46,190 bases of DNA, taken from contig CAMWKZ010000018.1 of NCBI GenBank assembly GCA_947174945.1, forward strand, positions 1 to 46,190. The letters are read 5' to 3'. Below, piece by piece: positions 40,875 through 46,190 of the stretch. The DNA comes from an uncultured Prevotellaceae bacterium (GTDB lineage: Bacteria; Bacteroidota; Bacteroidia; Bacteroidales; Bacteroidaceae). Position numbers and translations under genes: made by a program. The notes beneath the pieces were generated by a model. That model did not search any database. It had not been told where the DNA came from and saw nothing but the letters and a program-made list of their open reading frames with translations. Every line of letters starts with the position of its first letter. The first letter of the stretch is position 1.

Positions 40875-43800
40875 TTATCGCCAGAAGTCATCGTCGAACT
40901 CGATATAGCCGCCACCTTGCTGTGGTGGTGTGTCATTAAAGAGGTCGTCAGGCTGAGGCTGTTCGGGAGTTGCTTTCTCCTCCTTAGGTTCTTCCTCTTG
41001 GACGATGGTCTCAGGCTCCTCTAACAGTGGAGCCTTTGATATTTCAATCGGTGCGAGCTTCTTTTCAAAGAACAGCTCGTAGTCGGCATAGCTGAAGACC
41101 GTACCCAATAGGGGCAGGTTCTTTTCGCTGATGATGAGGCTTCTGCAGTGGCTCAATAGTGCGGTGAGCTCTCCGCTGGCGCTATGCAGCTGGCGGGCGT
41201 ATTGGCGGGCTTCGTCGTAGCTTAGGAATCCGCTGATGAGCATTCGGCATAGTCCGAGCTGGTCTTGGTCGGTGACTATCTCAAAGTTGCGCACCAGATA
41301 GTTGGAGAAGTTATACTTGGCGAGTTCATAGAGCAACTGGTTCTGATTGACGGAATCAGGCTGGTAAGCTAACAGGAATACGTGGTTAACGTCGCGTTCC
41401 ACGTTTAGGGTGTCGATACGCACAGAATCCAGCCCTGCCTGTTCTGCGTTACGGCGCGACCAGATGTCGTTCAGGTCAAACCTGCCACCATGTAGCCGTC
41501 GGCCCTGTTGCACGCCACGGATAATCATGCCCGCCAGTTCGCTCACCTCGCTTTGCGGATATTGCTCTATCACCTGCTTCATACGCTCCGTACATTCAGT
41601 GGTGTTGCCTTCGTTCAGCAAACTCAGACCCTCGATGAAGAGGAATTTGGGGCGGTGCTGCCCTAAGGGGAACCGACTTTCAGAAAGTTGCACATTGGCT
41701 TTGATTTGAGCCTGTCGACCACCCTTGAAAGCCTCGTATGTGGCTGCATAGAGCGAATCTTCTATATGTATGCCGAAGCGTTGGTTCTCAGCAAAGTTGG
41801 GGTCGGCCAGCAATGTGGTCCACTGGCTTTCGGGATAGCTCTCCTTTAACCGTTCAATACATTCTTGGGCCTCCTGCTGGCGTCCTTGTCGCGAGTAAAG
41901 CAGGAACAGGTGATACCACACTTCATCGTTATGCTCATAATTGGCATATTGGGTGGTTAGCCTTGTCAGTGCCTTCTTGCTAAGACTAAGATTGTCGAGC
42001 TTGTCTTTAAAGATGATACCTGCATGAAACAGGCCGTCCATGATAAGTTGGTCGCTGGCAGCTTTCTGATTATCGGTAAAAGGAATCTGTGCCAGATAGT
42101 ATTCACGTTGGTGTGGGTCGTTGGCTACCGAGTCGGCAGGGGTAGGCTGAACGGTTTCCTCCTTTTCGGGACTTTCTGTGTCGTCAGAGTGGTCGGTGTC
42201 CTCTGCACTATCGGGATTCTCTTGACTGTCAATGCTTCCCACTACCGTCAGGTTGCTGCGTTGCCAGTTGTCTTGATTCTCACGTCTGCCCCACAGCCTT
42301 TGGAATGCTTGTTTACCTTGAGTGACCGCTTGTGGGTTATAGAAATACCAGGTGGTAGAACCTGTATTGGCTGGTCGGTTCGGGGTTGGTGCCGTTTGTC
42401 CGCCACCTCGGGCTGCCTGTTGTTGCAGCACCTTTTCTGCCGCAGCCTCTTCTTGCGCTCTGCGTTCTTCCTTCTCTTTCTTGATGACCTCGGCTATCAG
42501 TTGGTCAATCACCTTGTTAAGTTCATTCTCGGGCAGCTTTGCCAGCCGTTGCAGCGAGTCTTGTAGTTCCACGGCACTGGTGTGTGGTGCCAGCTCGTCC
42601 AATATCTTCGACCGTTCTGCCAGTTGTTCATAGTCCTTGCGCTCTTTGTCCAGCAGTCCGATGGCTTGTCCGTAGCACCGTTGGGCATCGGCGTATTTCT
42701 CCTTTTGCCAGTAGACGTTGCCCAGTGTCAACAGCAATACTCCTTTCTCCACGCCGTTGCGGGTAGCTTTCTCACATCCCTTTTCGTAGGCATCAATAGC
42801 TTGCAGCGTGTCGCCTTGTGTCAGATAGGTATTGCCTAAGGCATAATACACCTGCTCCAGATAGTCCTTGTTGTTGTCAGAGGCTGCCATGCGTTTGAGC
42901 TTCCTGATTTTGCGCAGATGGTCGCTGGCGGGCAGTACCTCCGTCTGAGCGATACGGGCGTTGAACTCCAGTTCGTAGGGTGGGTTTAGGCGTGTTACAT
43001 GACGAAAAGCCTCGTAAGCCTTTTCGCGATGACCCAGCAGGGCTTGCAGCTGCCCCATCAGGAACCATTCGCGGGCTTTCTGCTTGTTGCGTCGCTCGTG
43101 GCGTATCACTTTCCGAAGGTAGGGAATAGCCTCCTCGTATCGCTGGCTGCGAATATAGTAGTTGGCATAGGTGTAGTCCCAGTCTTTCACCGCCCTGTAG
43201 TCCATTGAGTCGCGTTGCTGTTTGGTTATAATGTCCTCTGCATCATAGAGCCAGCCCAGTTCGGTATAGCTCTTGGCTTGCCAGGCACGGGCAATGCCGA
43301 GGATGGCGGGCTGCGAGTGGTAGAGGCGTGTCATATAGGAAAAGGTGGAGGCGGCCTCCTCAAATTCACCCTGTTGAAACTGTGACTTACCCATCAGCAA
43401 CCATGCCCGCCACAAGAAAGGGTTATACTCCCTGCGGCTCAGCCACTCAATGTCCTTGGCTGTCTTCCGTCTTTCCTTGTTCCATTCTGGGCGTTGCTTG
43501 ATGCTATGTTGCTTGATGGCCTTCTGCGACTTCTCAATGGCGCGGCTGAACTGGCTTTTCCCCAAACCTTGGCTCTGTTTGTTTCCGACCGTATAGAGTG
43601 GTATCAGCTCCGTGCAGTTGTCGTGGTTGCCGTTCTCTTTCTCTATGCTTCCTTCGATAAAGGCTTGCGAACCATTGAAATAGGTATTATAGCGGGCTGT
43701 GAACGACTGCCAGAAACGGCTTTGCGGCGTGTTCTTCTTCGTTGAGCATCCCACAAGTAGCAGGGCAATGAGCAACAGGTGACACGCCCTTTTGCTTTTG

Positions 43801-43958
43801 TCTGCCAGTTCGGCTAATTTGCAGTCGCCTTTACTGCTGCACGATGCACATCCGTCCTCATTCTTCACAATAGGCTCGTCCGTGCTGCCAATAGAGCAAA
43901 TGGCAGCAACGACACCCAGGGCGACGAGCGATATGATGACGATGAGGAGGAAACTCAC
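40875..43958 (-). CDS. porW: PorW/SprE-like TPR lipoprotein with fused N-terminal Cys-rich membrane segment
   Basis: 1027 residues. The main body (from about 72) is a tetratricopeptide-rich protein resembling PorW/SprE, a lipoprotein needed for type IX secretion and gliding (SFTARYNTYFNGSQAF, TKKNTPQSRFWQ, many TPR helices, acidic Pro/Glu-rich C-terminus). Before it stand a membrane helix (1-22) and a Cys cluster (DGCASCSSKGDC, 36-46), then a second hydrophobic stretch with lipobox LLLVGC at Cys71. This looks like a small Cys-rich membrane protein fused in frame to the normal lipoprotein start. The only usable start is GTG at 43958, overlapping the aroA stop as GTGA; no ATG exists before about residue 180. 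Confidence 0.85.
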   Translation of the reverse strand: MSFLLIVIISLVALGVVAAICSIGSTDEPIVKNEDGCASCSSKGDCKLAELADKSKRACHLLLIALLLVGCSTKKNTPQSRFWQSFTARYNTYFNGSQAFIEGSIEKENGNHDNCTELIPLYTVGNKQSQGLGKSQFSRAIEKSQKAIKQHSIKQRPEWNKERRKTAKDIEWLSRREYNPFLWRAWLLMGKSQFQQGEFEEAASTFSYMTRLYHSQPAILGIARAWQAKSYTELGWLYDAEDIITKQQRDSMDYRAVKDWDYTYANYYIRSQRYEEAIPYLRKVIRHERRNKQKAREWFLMGQLQALLGHREKAYEAFRHVTRLNPPYELEFNARIAQTEVLPASDHLRKIRKLKRMAASDNNKDYLEQVYYALGNTYLTQGDTLQAIDAYEKGCEKATRNGVEKGVLLLTLGNVYWQKEKYADAQRCYGQAIGLLDKERKDYEQLAERSKILDELAPHTSAVELQDSLQRLAKLPENELNKVIDQLIAEVIKKEKEERRAQEEAAAEKVLQQQAARGGGQTAPTPNRPANTGSTTWYFYNPQAVTQGKQAFQRLWGRRENQDNWQRSNLTVVGSIDSQENPDSAEDTDHSDDTESPEKEETVQPTPADSVANDPHQREYYLAQIPFTDNQKAASDQLIMDGLFHAGIIFKDKLDNLSLSKKALTRLTTQYANYEHNDEVWYHLFLLYSRQGRQQEAQECIERLKESYPESQWTTLLADPNFAENQRFGIHIEDSLYAATYEAFKGGRQAQIKANVQLSESRFPLGQHRPKFLFIEGLSLLNEGNTTECTERMKQVIEQYPQSEVSELAGMIIRGVQQGRRLHGGRFDLNDIWSRRNAEQAGLDSVRIDTLNVERDVNHVFLLAYQPDSVNQNQLLYELAKYNFSNYLVRNFEIVTDQDQLGLCRMLISGFLSYDEARQYARQLHSASGELTALLSHCRSLIISEKNLPLLGTVFSYADYELFFEKKLAPIEISKAPLLEEPETIVQEEEPKEEKATPEQPQPDDLFNDTPPQQGGGYIEFDDDFWR

Positions 43959-45214
43959 GGTTCTGTTGTCTTAATGCTGTATGTTGCTTTCGTCAGGTCG
44001 TCCCAGAAGTGTGGGTACGACTTGGTTACTACTTGTGGTTGGTTGATGCGCAGGGTGTTGACGGTAAGGGCTGCTGGGGCAAACGACAGAGCCATGCGGT
44101 GGTCTTCGTAAGTGTCAATACCCACTTCGGGCTGGGGCTCACAGCGTTCACCATCCCAGTACAGCTCGCTGTTGTTGGCATCGTGGATGACGTAGCCCAG
44201 TTTGCGCATCTCTGTTTTCATAGCCTCTATGCGGTCGGTCTCCTTAATCTTCAGTGTGGCCAGTCCACGGAAATGGAAAGGTACGTTCAGCAAGGCGCAG
44301 CATACCACAAAGGTCTGAGCAAGGTCGGGTGAATTAACGAAGTCGTATTCTAACCGTGGCACACAGCGGTGCGAGTGGCGCAGCGTCACCGTCGTTGGCA
44401 CACCCTCTTGCTTGGTCTCAAAAATAGTCTTTACCCCCAGCAGACTGAAAATATAGCGCACGCTGGAGTCACCTTGTTTTGAACCGTCCATCAGTCCTTC
44501 CAGCTTGATTTCGTCCTCGTCGCCATGCGACAGGGCCATCATCTCATACCAGTAGGAAGCAGCACTCCAGTCATTTTCAATATAATATGCCCGTTCGTTG
44601 TAGGGGTGGGGTGCCACTCTGATGGTCTCAAAGTCGCTCCAGTCGGCTTCAGCACCAAATTCACGCATGGTCCACAGGGTCAGGTCGATGTAGGGTCGCG
44701 AAATGATGTCGCCCGTTAGCCGCAGCGTCAGTCCCTTGCTCAGTGTAGGCCCAATGAGCAATAGTGCCGAGATGTATTGTGAACTAATGTTGCCCGCTAT
44801 CTCCAGCAGCCCACCTTCCAGCCTGCGCCCTTTGATGCGCAGAGGGGGATATCCCTGCTCGCCCACATACGAGATGTCGGCTCCCAGACGGCGCAGAGCA
44901 TCCACCAGCACACTGATAGGGCGGTGCTTCATGCGCTCCGTGCCCGTCAGTACGTGCTCCTTGCCCTCCTTGACAGCCAGATAGGCCGTCATAAACCGCA
45001 TGGCTGTGCCTGCTGCCTTGATGTTTATCTCGTATGGATTGTGGCGTAGCGCCTCAATGATAACCTCCGTGTCGTCGCAGTCCGATAGGTTGTCAGGCAG
45101 TATGCTCCCTCCCGACAGCGCGTAGATGATTAACGCTCGGTTAGAAATACTCTTCGAGGCAGGCAACTTAATAGTTGCATTCAACTGGCTTGGTGCCGTT
45201 ATTTCGTATTGCAT
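43955..45214 (-). CDS. aroA: 3-phosphoshikimate 1-carboxyvinyltransferase (EPSP synthase)
   Basis: 419-residue enzyme of the shikimate pathway joining PEP to shikimate-3-phosphate; it is the glyphosate target. Motifs include LPASKSISNRALIIYALSGG, AAGTAMRFMTAYLAV, KETDRIEAMKTEMRKLG and TYEDHRMALSFA. It is slightly short but complete. Promoter box at 45268-45275. Its stop overlaps the start of the PorW-like gene, so aroA-porW-porX may be one transcript. Confidence 0.94.
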   Translation of the reverse strand: MQYEITAPSQLNATIKLPASKSISNRALIIYALSGGSILPDNLSDCDDTEVIIEALRHNPYEINIKAAGTAMRFMTAYLAVKEGKEHVLTGTERMKHRPISVLVDALRRLGADISYVGEQGYPPLRIKGRRLEGGLLEIAGNISSQYISALLLIGPTLSKGLTLRLTGDIISRPYIDLTLWTMREFGAEADWSDFETIRVAPHPYNERAYYIENDWSAASYWYEMMALSHGDEDEIKLEGLMDGSKQGDSSVRYIFSLLGVKTIFETKQEGVPTTVTLRHSHRCVPRLEYDFVNSPDLAQTFVVCCALLNVPFHFRGLATLKIKETDRIEAMKTEMRKLGYVIHDANNSELYWDGERCEPQPEVGIDTYEDHRMALSFAPAALTVNTLRINQPQVVTKSYPHFWDDLTKATYSIKTTEP

Positions 45215-45267
45215 ATTATAGTCTTAATAGTATATATAATGTCCGTGCTCTATGTTTAATTAACTCA

Positions 45268-45275
45268 CAAAGATA
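45268..45275 (-). promoter_or_regulatory. -7 box TATCTTTG of aroA
   Basis: TATCTTTG on the minus strand about 53 bp before the aroA ATG. Confidence 0.55.
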
Positions 45276-45370
45276 AGAATTATTTGCTGATATACCAAGA
45301 AAATAACATTAATTATGCAAGTTAGTAGCAAAAAGTAGGGATAAAATTTGCAGAATACAAAAAAACATCG

Positions 45371-45378
45371 TACCTTTG
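45371..45378 (+). promoter_or_regulatory. -7 box TACCTTTG of tRNA-Pro
   Basis: TACCTTTG 11 bp before the mature tRNA 5' end. Confidence 0.65.
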
Positions 45379-45389
45379 CACCCGCTTAT

Positions 45390-45462
45390 CGGGATTTAGC
45401 GCAGTTGGTAGCGCACACGTCTGGGGGGCGCGAGGTCGCTGGTTCGAGTCCAGTAATCCCGA
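45390..45462 (+). tRNA. tRNA-Pro (GGG anticodon)
   Basis: 73 nt. The acceptor stem CGGGATT pairs with AATCCCG, the D arm is GCGC..GCGC, the anticodon loop CTGGGGG gives GGG, and the T arm is CTGGTTCGAGTCCAG. In the anticodon stem (CACGT/GCGCG) the second pair is A-C, a mismatch. CCA is not encoded. Confidence 0.9.
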
Positions 45463-45473
45463 CAGAAAGTAGA

Positions 45474-45512
45474 ATGGAAATTGTTGGCATCCAATGATTT
45501 CCATTTCTTTTT
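45474..45512 (+). terminator. Intrinsic terminator of tRNA-Pro
   Basis: ATGGAAATTGTTGG (45474-45487) pairs with CCAATGATTTCCAT (45491-45504), interrupted by one small mismatch, and is followed by TTCTTTTT. It lies 12 bp after the tRNA. Confidence 0.8.
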
Positions 45513-45606
45513 GTGCTTTTTCAACAAGAGTTGGCTACTTCTGTAAATACCACCATTCACCTCGCTTGGTGTGAATAGTTCTGTCTGTCATTGCAATAGC
45601 GTATAA

Positions 45607-46190
45607 TCATTGAAGCGATTCGAGCAAATCATAGGCATCAGCGTTAGTGGAATCAAGTGTTAATACTTTCTCTGCATACTCTTTTGCCTCTTCGGAATAA
45701 CCGTTAATAGCAAAGAGTTTTGCAGCTGTCCAGTAATTTTCTATTGCCTTATCTTTATTTCCAATCAATTCATACACATCTCCAACATTTATGTAGGGTC
45801 TAGCATAGCTGGGTCTCATTGAGATTACTTTCTCATAGCATATGATTGCAGAATCGAACATCGCTGCTGAGTAATATACATTTCCCTTAGTCTGATAGAG
45901 GTAATAATCATCTGGTGTGCGGTCAAGTTTCTTGTTTAAAAGATATATTGCCTTTTGGGGATTACCGACTGCTGCCAATGCTTCTGCATAAAGTATGATT
46001 AGATTCATCGTATCCCTTTCGTCTATTACGGTGTCACATATGGATACAACTGTTTCCCAATCTCTTTTTTCATATGCTTCTACAATTTTTTGCCCATCAA
46101 ACTTTATATTCGAAATAGTTTGTTTTGGTTGTTTATACGAACATGAACTTAAAAAGCTAATATTACCAATAATGATAATTAGTATTAATT
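45607..46190 (-). CDS. TPR lipoprotein, 5' end beyond the window
   Basis: The frame is open to the window edge; at least 194 residues. Reading in from the edge gives LILIIIIGNISFLSSCSYKQPKQ, a lipoprotein signal with the Cys in SSC, so only a few N-terminal residues are missing. An ATG at 46006-46008 lies well inside the protein and is not the start. Three or four TPR motifs follow (AEALAAVGNPQKAIYLLNKKL, YQTKGNVYYSAAMFDSAIICY, YINVGDVYELIGNKDKAIENY, NGYSEEAKEYAEKVLTL). It probably mediates protein contacts in the envelope. AT-rich. Confidence 0.8.
   Translation of the reverse strand, partial: LILIIIIGNISFLSSCSYKQPKQTISNIKFDGQKIVEAYEKRDWETVVSICDTVIDERDTMNLIILYAEALAAVGNPQKAIYLLNKKLDRTPDDYYLYQTKGNVYYSAAMFDSAIICYEKVISMRPSYARPYINVGDVYELIGNKDKAIENYWTAAKLFAINGYSEEAKEYAEKVLTLDSTNADAYDLLESLQ

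Overview
The window is a chromosomal segment of a Prevotella-like member of the Bacteroidota. This rests on many promoters of the TAnnTTTG type, no Shine-Dalgarno leaders, type IX secretion regulators (PorX, and a PorW/SprE-like protein), a C10 protease with a Prevotella-type C-terminal tail, a lipoprotein with a surface-export signal, and a TPP-riboswitch thiamine uptake operon of the TonB-receptor/PnuT kind. Species cannot be named from the sequence. Most of the window is ordinary, densely packed core genome of moderate to high GC. AT-rich accessory patches sit at the left end (1-1300), around the two acyltransferases (15.9-18.8 kb), at 23.3-24.5 kb and at the right end (45.2-46.2 kb).

Layout. 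0.1-1.4 kb: a surface lipoprotein, a terminator and a pair of tiny overlapping ORFs. 1.5-4.0 kb: a C10 protease. 4.1-9.3 kb: comFC-recX-prmC on the minus strand, ribD on plus, argS-rnhA on minus. 9.6-12.7 kb: thiamine TonB receptor-pnuT operon under a TPP riboswitch. 12.8-15.8 kb: pyrE, a SRPBCC-like protein, argH and a four-cysteine lipoprotein. 15.8-19.0 kb: tRNA-Leu followed by a tandem duplication of an acyltransferase, with a highly structured RNA candidate between the copies. 19.0-28.2 kb: a TlpA-like lipoprotein without its cysteines, a GH10 xylanase, an SH3 membrane protein, comM/yifB, a CE7 acetylxylan esterase and a HAD phosphatase. 28.2-38.6 kb: housekeeping (comEC, tadA, birA, pyrH, pssA, psd, dnaE, trxA, tsaE). 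39.3-45.2 kb: porX, a fused PorW/SprE-like protein and aroA. 45.4 kb: tRNA-Pro, then a TPR lipoprotein cut by the window edge.

Functional links. Xylanase and acetylxylan esterase suggest use of acetylated xylan. PorX and PorW belong to the type IX export route that the C10 protease and xylanase may use. comFC, comEC and comM are all DNA-uptake genes. pssA and psd make phosphatidylethanolamine.

The most striking observation is a set of eight intergenic repeat arrays (1293-1410, 1485-1550, 9358-9511, 9533-9601, 18829-18916, 23149-23266, 30193-30346, 39039-39126). Their sequences fall into six unrelated families, yet all have the same 22-bp pitch, and each unit has a more or less dyad-symmetric core. 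Two families occur twice. One array is present in one copy of the acyltransferase duplication and exactly missing (84 bp) from the other, so the arrays appear or disappear as units. A shared pitch without shared sequence suggests a common generating or binding mechanism that I do not recognise.
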